Assembly: GCA_961205875.1 (NCBI GenBank)
Contig: OY540815.1
Span: 14,383,638 to 14,447,637, forward strand
DNA length: 64,000 bases
Direction of reading: 5' to 3'
Source: Sialis fuliginosa
Taxonomy: Eukaryota; Arthropoda; Insecta; Megaloptera; Sialidae
The position numbers and the translations under genes are program-made. This document shows, piece by piece, positions 34,974 to 45,215 of this stretch. Every line of letters begins with the position of its first letter. Position 1 is the stretch's first letter. The notes under the pieces are model-generated. The model saw only the letters and a program-made list of their open reading frames with translations. It was not told the origin of the DNA and made no database searches.

Positions 34974-35231
34974 TGTTCGGTATTATAAAGGAGCTAACAA
35001 AATTTGTTAGTTAACAAGCACGTTATGGTGGAGTATCACACCATGATGACAATTCACTTAAAGTATCATGGAATGTATTAAAACAGTGGTGATATAATAA
35101 AAATTATATTGTACGATCAGAGTATCACTGATCTAAATTCTAAAACAAACCCATAGATAATAACGATTAATCAATACCCCGTTGAATGTACTTGTTTGCT
35201 AACAAATTTTATTAGTTCCTTTATAAAAACA
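34974..35231. mobile_element. TGTCCGG miniature element C (uninterrupted)
   Basis: Left end TGTTCGGTATTATAAAGGAG, right end TTCCTTTATAAAAACA, flanked on both sides by TTA (34971-34973 and 35232-35234). It has the same internal order as element A (GTTAG..AACAAGCAC, AAAACAGTGGTGATATA, CCGTTGAAT) without the nested insertion. Confidence 0.85.
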
Positions 35232-35234
35232 TTA

Positions 35235-36555
35235 TTTTATATAAGTTATATTTTTTGTGGGTTTTCTCAATTATTATTTTATTTTTGCCTTTACTCGTAT
35301 ATAGTTCATTTAATTGATAAGTAAAGTTATTTTCAATTCTATCAAATGAATTATATTTAATAAATCCACTTTTCTTTTATGAATGACCCATGAAGGGTGG
35401 AAATTTATAATCCATTCATTGTCATTTTCCTGATATATATTTTCAATTAAAATGCTATACTTATTAAGGTATTCTGGTCTAGAAATATAAAAAATCGTTT
35501 TTTTTGGAAATGTGTCTTCAAAACTTATTATCTGAATTTTCAAAATTGACAAAGTATGGAATATGTGGTACGAAATAATGGGAAGCGTTATGTATTAGCT
35601 CGATTTTCTCAAAACTACGTTAGTTGAATTGGTTACCATTACTTAAACAAATTGTTTTATTTTATTTATTTCGTCCTTTTATTTATGTCGCCCTAGTTCA
35701 CCCCCTCCCCTAAAGCCAGCGCTGACTGTAGATAATGGTGGGAACCGTTTCTTTTTTAAAACTTTATTTTAAAAATAACATTGTTTAAATGTTAATACTT
35801 ACATAAATTAATAAGTACCTATATGATAAAAATATCCGATAAAAATTATCTATTTATAAATAAGATAGGTACCCTCTTGATAAAATTTATTAATGTCAGT
35901 AGTTATTTTTTCATTGTATGATATTCGGTAGGTAAGTATTCCTATAGTATAAGGTATGCTATTTTTTATTCAGAATTTTTTATAGAATTTTCTCTCGTAA
36001 GATGGATAATTCGAAAATGACGTATTAAAAATGGATCGTGCGTTTTATTGGAACTAAGCGAAAATAAAGTAACGGCATTGTAGCAATAACTTTATTCATT
36101 CAATAAGTGCTTTTATTGTTCCCGCTTTTTCATGCCCTCTACAAAAATACAATTATAGAACTGTTAAAGCGTAAATAAAATTTATCTTCCAGAGAGCATG
36201 TTTTAGCGTGGTACATTTAACAGGAAGCTCGTGAGAAAAATAATGAACAGCGTTGCCGTTGTGCTGCTGCCTGGTGGCGAAACACTGAACTACATGCTGC
36301 TGCAGTTCATGGTATAAACGTTATTAGTGTATATTATGTGTATTCGTATGCACTCGCATTTTTGTATTTTGCTTTTAATTGTTAGATGTGTATGTGCGTT
36401 TAATTTGTTTACGATTTATGAATGTTTGTATATTAATATGAATTTTTTTTGTTCTTTATCAAATGTAGAAATTTAAAAAAGCGTATAACTGCCTTTTCGT
36501 CTTTACTTTTTATGTTATAAAAAAACGCGTATATGAAATATGAATAATATAATTA
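35235..36555. other. AT-rich stretch with one hAT-like end
   Basis: At 35640-35724 the minus strand reads CAGCGCTGGCTTTAGGGGAG, then GGGCGACATAAAT, a sister of the end at 27111. CTGCCTGGTGGCGAAACAC sits in a small GC rise at 36245-36310 with tandem CTGCTGCAG words. No gene supported; the minus frame 35310-35552 is unrecognised. Confidence 0.4.
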
Positions 36556-37189
36556 TGCTTCCTCGCAATATAGAAGATAGGAGAAACTTTGTGATCGTGT
36601 TAGAATGAGACAAAAAATTTTTCTCCGATTTCAAAATTTTAAGTGATCTTTCCGTTTCAGGTCAAGACAAACACTTTCCATCCCGTATCTGTCTGTCTGT
36701 GTGTGGCTGTCCCTTGAATCCTTGTCACTTGCATAACTCATGAACTACTGAACCGATATTAATGAAACTTGATTGGATTGTTGGGTCTATCTTGAGGACG
36801 ATCACATTTCAAAATCGTGTCTAAGGGGGAGGGGTGACATCCCAAAATATTTATTTTTCCAAGATATCTCAAAAACGACACATGTTACGTAAAAATTGTA
36901 TAGAATCTTTTTTGTATAGCATTCAATTTCCTATAATATAGGTTGTAAAATATTCCCTTACAAAGTTTTATCTTAATTTGTTTTTAAAAATCGTGTTTTG
37001 TTTTTTCAAATTGATTCTCAAAAAAAATTTCGTACTAATATTTTTTAGCAAAATTGAATAAAAATTAAAAGGGTTAAACAATACCAGGCAATTTATCTGA
37101 ACACTTTATCGGTTTTTATTTAAATTGTTCAATAATTAACTACCTTTGGTGAATTTAGCACTAGAAAGCACTATATATTGTCAGATGTA
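36556..37189 (-). mobile_element. GCTTCCTCG repeat family, copy 3
   Basis: Reverse orientation, from TGCTTCCTCGCAATAT to TTGTCAGATGTATTTT. The second inner motif is mutated (GCACTAGAAAGCAC). GGGGGAGGGGTGACATCCC and the AATATTCCCTTACAAAG block are kept; the microsatellite place is a short CTGTCTGTCTGTGTG; no 20-bp minisatellite. Confidence 0.85.
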
Positions 37190-37849
37190 TTTTTCTGTAA
37201 AATCAATAGAATATAAAATAAATGTATTAGTTAACATTGGTAACATACATTCTTTATCTTCTCATTAAAACAGAAAGTTAAATGGTAAATTATTAATTTC
37301 TAGATAAATATGATTTCATCTTACAATTAATCATACTGCAGTGCGTTGCAGTTATACATCCAGAAACAATAAATCTTCACACTTGCGTATCCAACCCATT
37401 CCTATACGGTTATATCTCCACACTCCTCACCTTGTACATACATAATTTCCACACGCAAAGTTTTTCTTTGAGGTCTCATGGCTTTCATCTCAAACACACC
37501 ACACTTTCATTTATATTCCGATATCGCTGTTATGCATAATAACGTTACGATGGCGGGGAGTAGGTAATCACCTCTCGTCAAAGTTCTGTCTCTCGGATGC
37601 GGCTCGCGTATTGCCCGCTTTAATGCCAAACTCTCTATGATCTTCACACGCGCCTTTATCTGTCTGTTACTGTCTTGTGCGTAGCTTTAATACTTGAATA
37701 TTTCACTACTGTGCAGATATTTTGTCATGTCATTGTCAAGGTTTATGTCGGATATATTTATATATGATACTTTGACAGTCGAAAAACCAAAATAAATAAT
37801 TTACAATAAATGTGTTATATTGAGTTGAAAAATTTCAGAGATGATTTAT
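37190..37849. other. AT-rich stretch with a GC island
   Basis: The island at 37540-37690 holds AACGTTACGATGGCGGGGAG, CTCTCGGATGCGGCTCGCG and ACACGCGCC. Otherwise nothing recognised. Confidence 0.3.
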
Positions 37850-38345
37850 TAACATAACAGAGAAACGTCTATTTGTTAACTTCATCTCTCTTACAGATTA
37901 AATTAAACTGTAATTTTAAGTATATTAAATGCATATTAAAAAATTTCAACCGACGTCTATGGTTTTATATTGAATTTGATATTTAAGAAAAATATGGCTG
38001 CTATCGATTTCTTCTACAGTTTAGCTTGTTATTATCCATCTTAGATTACGAAAGGTTATGGATACATAACAACCAACAATAATTCGTATACAAAACTGTT
38101 ACCAAAACTTGATTGATTGGCGGCCATCTTTTATAAAATTTCGTTATTTACAATGAATTTATATATCCAATAGGCTTCAATTGAAAACTTATAATATGCA
38201 AATTATTTATTATAATTCGAAACAATTGTTTTATATTTTTAGAACCGAATGATACGCCGATGACTTGAAGGATGATTTTTGTGGAAAACAATTCTAAGAA
38301 TGATGGGTAGCGTGTTATGAGTCCTATATCTTTCCTTGTCTAAGG
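37850..38345 (-). mobile_element. Dispersed repeat X, copy 2, with inverted ends
   Basis: Reverse-complement relative of 4060-4450. Within it TGCATATTAAAAAATTTCAA (37929) is mirrored by TTGAAAACTTATAATATGCA (about 38180-38200), and the arms continue through ATGGCTGC against GGCGGCCATCTTTT. This suggests a miniature inverted-repeat element about 275 bp long, with extra shared sequence outside it. Confidence 0.65.
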
Positions 38346-38559
38346 ATTAGACCATCTTGTAATCGATATACAGTTATTCGAATACATTATAATGTTACTA
38401 ATTATAATATCACAATAAAGAAAAACAGTTTTGAAATCATTAAATTAAAATATTAACACAAGTATGAAATACGCTTCTGTATTCTACATAATAAAAAACC
38501 CAGACAAATATGATTAAATAATTAATGCTTGTTTATAAAGTCGTTTATTAATTCAAGGA

Positions 38560-38690
38560 CGTAATCATAGATGGCGTCAGCGTTGAGGCGGCCGTCGCGA
38601 CGTCACTTCCGGGTTTCGTATCGCGGAGATGTTTCAAGTTTAATATCATTCGATCGATTGTCTGGGAGTTTCCGGACAATTAGCTTTGGG
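38560..38690 (-). promoter_or_regulatory. CpG-rich island with Ets/CRE/GCCAT words, promoter-like
   Basis: On the minus strand the order is ACCCGGAAGTGACGTCGCGA then CGGCCGCC..., then GACGCCATCTATG. CCGGAAGTG is an Ets/GABP-type site, TGACGTCG a near-CRE, and GCCATCT carries a Pho/YY1-type core. In animals this set is typical of TATA-less housekeeping promoters (family knowledge). No downstream coding exon is recognised on either strand; the minus frame in the next 300 bp (38680-38907, upstream on that strand) is unremarkable. An enhancer is equally possible. Confidence 0.35.
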
Positions 38691-39430
38691 TGGTGAGGAA
38701 TTGAATTTTTGTTTTTGAAGCAATAAATGATTCATATGTAGTTTGTTCACTTAAGAAGAAAAGGGTACAGTTTAAATTTAAATAAATTAAATATACTGTG
38801 TTAAATTGATGCTGTAAAGCAACTATAAGTCGAGAATTAGTAAATGTATCGAACATTGAAAAACAAGTAGTAACTTTCTGCATTTTTGCTCTAATTGCAA
38901 AATGCAAAAATTGAATTTCTTAAGTTGAAGTTAAAATATTTTATTTGTTTGTTTTATTGCAATTAGTACCTACATATTCATAAAAAAACTAGACAGAATG
39001 TAATGAATGTAGTCATTTTTTCAGAGCGCTTAATGTGTTAAACCTTTAAGTAGATCGATTATTATTGCTAGTACATTTGCGTAAGGATTACTAAAGTTTG
39101 GCCGATGTAATCGAAACGATTTGTGTGATGGAAAGTTTGCAAAGTTGTTATCGGAAACTTTCGTTTTTAAAACGAATTTCCTACGCAAGCGTTAAACGCA
39201 AATTATAATGTATTTGGAAACTTATGTTTTAGTATTTGATGCAGATGAAATTCCGCACACATAATAATTTAATTGCTCTTTATATTTATTTGTTCCATAA
39301 AACCTAACGATCATTATAATAGCTACTATATACCAGACTAGAATATGTACAATATTATCAATATGTTTAATTATTTGTAACACAATCCCTATTTCCGTCG
39401 CTAGAGTCATGTTAGTCACCACCTTTCTTA
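38691..39430. other. AT-rich stretch, nothing recognised
   Basis: The minus frames 38680-38907 and 39222-39476 match nothing I know. No repeat structure seen. Confidence 0.45.
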
Positions 39431-39440
39431 TAGGAGCCAT

Positions 39441-39610
39441 TCGAGCTGGGTGCGGGCTGTGAATTTTTCGGGTCACGAAGGGTTACGGCCGTGACCCGAC
39501 GTGAGCGTGAGTAATTTTCAAATATTGACTCTTGAGCGTGCATCATCGTGACTAAAAATATTTACTTCGTAGCTTACGTGATCGTGAGCAAAAACTCACG
39601 CACCCAGTTC
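39441..39610. mobile_element. 170-bp GTGAGCGTGAGT fold-back element
   Basis: GAGCTGGGTGCG at the left is mirrored by CGCACCCAGTTC at the right, and GTGAATTTTTCGGGTCACG partly mirrors CGTGATCGTGAGCAAAAACTCAC. The near-identical 10-mers TAGGAGCCAT (39431-39440) and TAGGAGCTAT (39611-39620) flank it, consistent with a target duplication that has mutated once. The interior is dense in GTGA/TCAC words. A related stretch is at 47351-47455. Confidence 0.65.
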
Positions 39611-39620
39611 TAGGAGCTAT

Positions 39621-40230
39621 GACATAAATATAAACTTAAAACATTGTAGAATGTAAAATTTAATAAGAAAGTAAGTTTGATAATTTATAATACCTATTAA
39701 ATATTTATTTTTACAATTTTCGTTTCCTTTTTTTGTCTGCTAGTAGCCTGGAGATAATTAATGTACCGACAGTTAAAAAAATCATGCAAAATATGAAATA
39801 ATTCATTCGATATATTTTATGTAGAAATCCAGCTTAACTGTTAAAATTTTTTGAAAATCATTCATGCCGAAGTCAATTTGTTCATAAATCAAACAAGAAG
39901 CAAGTGCTTTAATGAATACTTGGCAGACAAATACACACTAGACCGTGCGCCGACAGAATTAGAATTGCGGAGGCACAGTTTTGATTTGTCGACACCAATC
40001 TGATGCCAACTTGAAAACAAAATAAAAAATTTAATAATTCTGTAACATTAACTCCATTGGTATTTAATGAATGTAGCGTCAAAATTTTACTGAAATCGTT
40101 TAGTAAATGTATTTATATTTTTCTAATTTTGAAATTGTGACACACTAAAATAGTAGTTAATTTATTTGTGTTGTGACAGTGGATATCAAAATATTAACAA
40201 ATGCGCTGTTACGCAAATGTTTAGTTCCAT
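39621..40230. other. AT-rich stretch, nothing recognised
   Basis: No gene or repeat found; a small GC rise near 39945-39975. Confidence 0.45.
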
Positions 40231-40908
40231 TAAAAAAAAACATCTGCCAAGTAAATGCTAAATTCACCAAAGGTAGTTAATTATTGAACAATTTAAATAA
40301 AAATCGATAGTGTTCAGATAAATTGCCTATAGTATTGGTTAACCATTTAATTTTTATACAATTTCACTAAAAAATATTAGTTCGAAATTTTTCTTAAGAC
40401 GCACCGATTATTTTTTCGTATATTTTTAATTTTTGACAATTTCAATCGGGAATATTTTACAACAAACGTTGTAGACCTATATTATAGTAGATTGAATTCT
40501 CTACAAAAAAGATTCATTCAATTTTTACGTAACATGTATCGTTCTTAAGATATCTTGAAAAAATAAATATTTTGGGATGTCACCCTTCTCCCTTACACAC
40601 GATTTTGATGATTTTGAAAAGGAACCGTCCTCAAGCCAGTTCCAACCTTCCAACCAAGTTTCATTAATATCGGTTCAGTGGTTCATAAGTTATACGTGTG
40701 ACAAGGATTCAGGGGATAGACACACAGACTGACACGGAACGAAAAGTGTTTGTCTTGACCTGACACGGAAAGATCAATTTAAAATTTTGAAATCGGAGAA
40801 CAATTTTTTAGTCTCATTCTAAAACGATCATAAAGCTTCTCGTATTTTCGATATTATAATATTATTATAATATTATAATATATAATATTATTATATTGCG
40901 AGGAAGCA
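40231..40908 (+). mobile_element. GCTTCCTCG repeat family, copy 4
   Basis: Begins with an A-run and CATCTGCCAAGTAAATGC, and ends GCGAGGAAGCA. The inner GCTTCCTCG motif is missing: 15-17 bp between two GC dinucleotides are gone. It lacks the minisatellite (CAATTTCAATC joins directly to GGGAATATTTTAC). Just before the right end an AT-only tract of about 40 bp made of ATAATATTATT units (40852-40895) splits CGATATT from GCGAGG. Confidence 0.85.
40852..40895. repeat. AT-only palindromic tract inside copy 4
   Basis: About 44 bp composed only of A and T (repeats of TATAATATTAT) inserted between bases that are adjacent in copies 1-3 and 5. Self-complementary over much of its length; replication slippage from the native ATATT is a simple origin. 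Confidence 0.7.
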
Positions 40909-41179
40909 ATAAGAAAATGATTACTAAAAAATATTTTTTTATTATAAAAGAAAAGATAACTATTTGATAATTAGAAGGTTGCAGTTGCTAAAAAGATTAA
41001 ACAACTTTGATTTATGTTAAATTACAAATTTTCCTTTATACGACAATAATAATTACATTTGAAGTAAGTAATCAATAATTTATGTCTAAATTGTTTTAAG
41101 ACATTTCTAGAACGTTTTGGTCAAGTAACTCGATTCTTGTATAGTTTATGTTCAGAAGTGATAATTACAACAACGGCAG

Positions 41180-41262
41180 TAATAATTAACGCCGCCAGAC
41201 GTCGTGGCGGTGCTCGTCGGCGACGTCGTCAACGCCATCGACCCATTCGAATTTAACTCTCA
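41180..41262. promoter_or_regulatory. Short CpG-dense island
   Basis: About 70 bp with many CGTCG/CGACG words (AACGCCGCCAGACGTCGTGG, then CGTCGGCGACGTCGTCAACG). In one plus frame it would encode an arginine-rich run and in a minus frame a Thr/Ser-rich one (MALTTSPTSTATTSGG), both closed by nearby stops. No exon support. Possibly a conserved element. Confidence 0.25.
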
Positions 41263-41524
41263 AACTTACAAACGTTAATATTCATTACGAGTTTAATTTC
41301 AAAAGAAGCAACGGCGGGCTTGTTAAATGTCTTTTAGTGATCATTCACTTTGTTAGTTCTTTTTTGCGCTGATGACTTTAAGGCTTATGTGGAACGTTCT
41401 AAATTGCTGAAATATGTGCAAATAATATTTTTATATAAATGTAATGCGTTGTATATTTATAACGATAGATAAATGGTATTAGAATTAAATAAAATTTAAA
41501 TAAATTTTTTGTGCTGATGACTTT

Positions 41525-41769
41525 AAAGATAATGGTGTAAGCTATATTTAAAAAGAAAACTGGAGTCTCCTCGATCGCGCCAAGCTGACATATTAACTAT
41601 TCAACTTATTTGTTAAATTTTCAATTTAAATTTCTTAATAATAGCCGAAGGCGCACTCGAAGGTCTTCGGGCATTAGATAGTCTTAAAGATAATGGTGTA
41701 AGCTATATTTAAAAAAAAACTGGAGTTTCCTCGATCGCGCCAAGCTGACATATTAACTATTCAACTTAT
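41525..41769 (+). repeat. 171-bp tandem repeat, locus 2
   Basis: AAAGATAATGGTGTAAGCTA starts at 41525 and again at 41696. The shared part runs through CCTCGATCGCGCCAAGCTGA to CAACTTATTTGT, where the second unit stops and the minisatellite of repeat copy 5 begins. Reverse-complement relative of locus 1 (17578-17790). A separate direct repeat GCTGATGACTTTAA occurs at about 41369 and 41513. Confidence 0.8.
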
Positions 41770-42359
41770 TTGTCAAAATGACATTTAAAACGTCAAAGTG
41801 ACATTTAAAACGCCAAAATGACATTTAAAACGTCAAAATGACATTTAATATATCCAATCAAATATCAATTTAGAAAAACAAAACACGAATTTTTAAAATA
41901 AATTGAGATAAATCTTTGTAAGGGAATATTTTACAACAAACGTAGTAGACCCAAATTTAATGCTCTACAAAAAATATTCTATAAAATTTTCTCGTAAAAT
42001 GTGTCGTTCTTGAGATATCTTGAAAAAAGAAATATTTTGGGGTGTCACCCCTCTCCCTTACACACGATTTTGATGATTTTGAAACGGGACCGTCCTCAAA
42101 CCAAACCCAACTATCCGACCAAGTTTCAATAATATCGGTTCAGTGGTTCATGAGTTATGCGTGTGACAAGGATTCAGGGGACAGACGGGCGGACGGACGG
42201 ACGGACACACGGACAGACAGACAGACACGGAACGAAAAGTGTTTGTCTTGACGTGAAACGGATAAATCAATTTAAAATTTTGAAATTGGAGAACTTTTTT
42301 TTTGTCTCAATCTGAAACGATCACATAGCTTTTCGTATCTTCGATATTGCGAGGAAGCA
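41770..42359 (+). mobile_element. GCTTCCTCG repeat family, copy 5 (5'-truncated)
   Basis: Starts inside the 20-bp minisatellite (four units, 41770-41849) directly after the satellite unit and runs to GCGAGGAAGCA. From the minisatellite onward it is very close to copy 1, sharing AACAAACGTAGTAGACCC and the GGGGTGTCACCCCT block, so copies 1 and 5 are a recent sub-lineage. It has only about three GACG units. The frame 42042-42251 is repeat sequence. Confidence 0.85.
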
Positions 42360-42689
42360 AAATGGAAACATTTTATCAATTTTCAAACGAAAAAATAATA
42401 GGACGAGAGAAGAACTCACATCCAAGCCTGCTTGGGGTGTACAATATGATATGTAAATGATACGAAGTAGATTTTCAAATTTTTTACATACCACAAAACA
42501 GTGATTCAATTAATTTCATTCAAGTGCACGACAGTTTTAATTCAATCACGCAGGATCTATTCTCATGTTTGCTCTACATAAGAATACACAGTAAGTTGTA
42601 ATTCTACATGTGTATGTATGTAAGTATCCTTATACGTACAATTGGTATAAGAAGCACATTGTGGTTTAGCAACGGAAAAGAGCATTTAC

Positions 42690-42880
42690 ATCTAATAACG
42701 TAAGCGTGAACCCCTTCTTCCATACCAATCACGGCACAGAGTGGTCTCGTTTCGTTTTATGGCCAGTGGAACACTTAAAATTTAATACCAGCCTTCCCGC
42801 GTGTACCCCGTATCTGGTATCGTTAGCACCTCGGTAACAAAGCCCGGGAGGCAGATAGTTCACTCGAATTACCTTGTTGA
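42690..42880. promoter_or_regulatory. GC-rich island
   Basis: Contains CCCGCGTGTACCCCGTATCTGGTATCG-type sequence and AAAGCCCGGGAGGC. It superficially recalls RNA-gene sequence but I could not fold a tRNA or find pol III boxes in proper spacing. Candidate conserved non-coding element. Confidence 0.25.
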
Positions 42881-45049
42881 AACTTTTCACACTTTTTGAA
42901 TGAGCCTTTATGTTTAATATATTTAGTGTCCATTTTGGGTAAACGTTTTCTTAGACGTGTGTAAGCTGCACAGAGATGGCGTTGCTAGCTTTTTCAGTAT
43001 AAAAAGTAAGTAGTTCAATTTAAAAGGAAAATTATTATGTTAATAAATCGATTTATATTAAATTATAAAATAAATGAAATATACAAACATTACGAAGCTT
43101 TTTGCATTATTAGAAATAACTTATTTTTGTAACAAAAAAACTAAAATCGTCAACAGAAAATCTCTCATTATCCTAACACACACGATCGAGCTGGATTCAA
43201 TGAACTCCGTGAGTGGCGAAGGTGATCGACGAGTGGAAACGTACTTCTTCCCTTATTCGTGAGTTTGTTGCATCCAGTCTGCTTGTCTTAATCCGTACCA
43301 TTACATTTTTAATATTAACATATTTTAAAATAAAAAAATCTATTTAAAGCCAATCCTGAACTGTTATCCTTACACTTTGCTTTCACATTTTGTTAAGATA
43401 TATTAAAGTTAAATAAAAGTAGGTTTATATGATTTCATGATCTTGCATATTTTTTTGATAATCACTTTGTATGCAATGAAGATAAAACTAACTCTCTGGC
43501 ATTATTCTCGTTTTATTTTTCAGTAGACCTGTCCAATATACATATAATTTCATGTTATTTGAAATGCAAAAATATATCAATCGGAATATATATGAAACAA
43601 ATAACTATGGTAATTTTGCATGCGAATATATTAAAAAATTATAGATATACGACAATTATATTTCTACTTAATTAAAATACCTAACTAACATTTGCGAATA
43701 AATCGTTAAACAAAGGCAAATTATTCAACATTGAGTAGTTAATATGTTCGTGAATATACTCGTAATTTTCACTAAAAACAAATTAAAAACCCGTCTAATC
43801 AGAATAACCTCTAAAGTACAAAAAGTCATTTATTGTGTACGTGGGTTATATACGTATATACATAGTTTGAGTATTCCTTAGATGCGACGTTGGCTGATTT
43901 CATATTCCATGCCGTCCGGAACTTCCCCTAATGAAAATACGCTGTAAAATTTCTTCATAATTATTAAAACAGGTCACGAGTTTTCGTCACTTGAACTAAT
44001 TATGTGCTAAAATAGCTTTTTATTATGCCATTTTTCAGACAAGTAATGCTTTGCAATCCCCAATATGCTGCTGTTATGTTCGTAGAAACATCGATCGGAT
44101 TATGCGATGGTTTACAAAAGTGCGTTAATTTTAATCGATGCATTTATCTTGCTACAATTATAATACATTATAATTTTTTATGTCTAAATACAATATAGTT
44201 AACAAATTGTAAAAAATGTATAAAAAGAGCAGCCTGACTGTCGTAGAAAAAAATATATGGGTTATTTTTACTCCTTGGAATTTTTCATCTACATATATAT
44301 GAAATTTGTGTGTCAACTCAGAAAGAAACAGTTTACTAAAGGATTAAAAAAAGTTTCTTTTTCTTGATTTCAGTTTCGAATACGGATATTTATTACTTAT
44401 TAGTAATAAGAAACTGGCACCAGTCTTGGATATGACCCCAGTAATGACTATTTTTAAATTAAATGTACTTAATTAGAAATATTTGTAGATATTTGATAAA
44501 TACCATTTCTGAATATTAATCTATGTATATACATACAACTTGACAATTCTTTCTTTTATATCTTTTGTGTCGCAGTACTTATCAATGCGTGCTCATTACT
44601 AGTTTTACTTTATCCATTACTGGAGAAAAAACATAAACAAAATAAAAGGCTATAATTAAAAAAAAAACTATATTTGCCGACTTTGGTAATGAAATTGATT
44701 AAATAAAGAGTTACTTGTTTTATTAGTAACATGAGTTCATGAGAATTACAAAAAAGAAACCCGTCAATCACAAAAACAGTAAACCTTGCTCTTATAGCGG
44801 CAATAACTGCGATTACCTTATTTATTTTTGAATTAGATACAAATAAAATTATCAGTACTGATATTTTATTTGTTATTTACAGTTAAAAGTATACCTATAA
44901 TGTTTCATTTAATTTCCTAGAATAGGTCATATACGACAAATATTCGCACATCAATAAAAACATCTAAACCACGTATTACCCCATGTATTTACATTCATTC
45001 CAGTGAGGTTTCATTACACTAGTTGATACATAATACAAAATCGACAATA
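42881..45049. other. AT-rich stretch, no supported gene
   Basis: CAGAGATGGCGTTGCTAGC near 42972 and a small GC rise at 43180-43265 (in the unrecognised plus frame 43074-43262) are the only departures from AT-rich sequence. Confidence 0.4.
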
Positions 45050-45215
45050 AATCAGCGAACACAGTCGACGCGGCACGAGGGCGTCCGGAACATCGACGGC
45101 ACTTGTTTGTGAGAGTCCGCGTGCATGAAATGAAGAGAAATAACACTCGGAAGTCACAGGACAGGTCGCCATCTGTCTCTAACCGGATAGCGCTGTGCTT
45201 TCGTGTCTGGTTAAT
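45050..45215. promoter_or_regulatory. CpG-rich island
   Basis: Contains AGTCGACGCGGCACGAGGGC, GTCCGGAACATCGACGG and GACAGGTCGCCATCTGTCTC. The last carries AGATGGCGAC on the complement, a word also at 62356 and, in variants, at 13367, 38569 and 57251. Spanned by the unrecognised minus frame 44976-45260. Confidence 0.3.
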
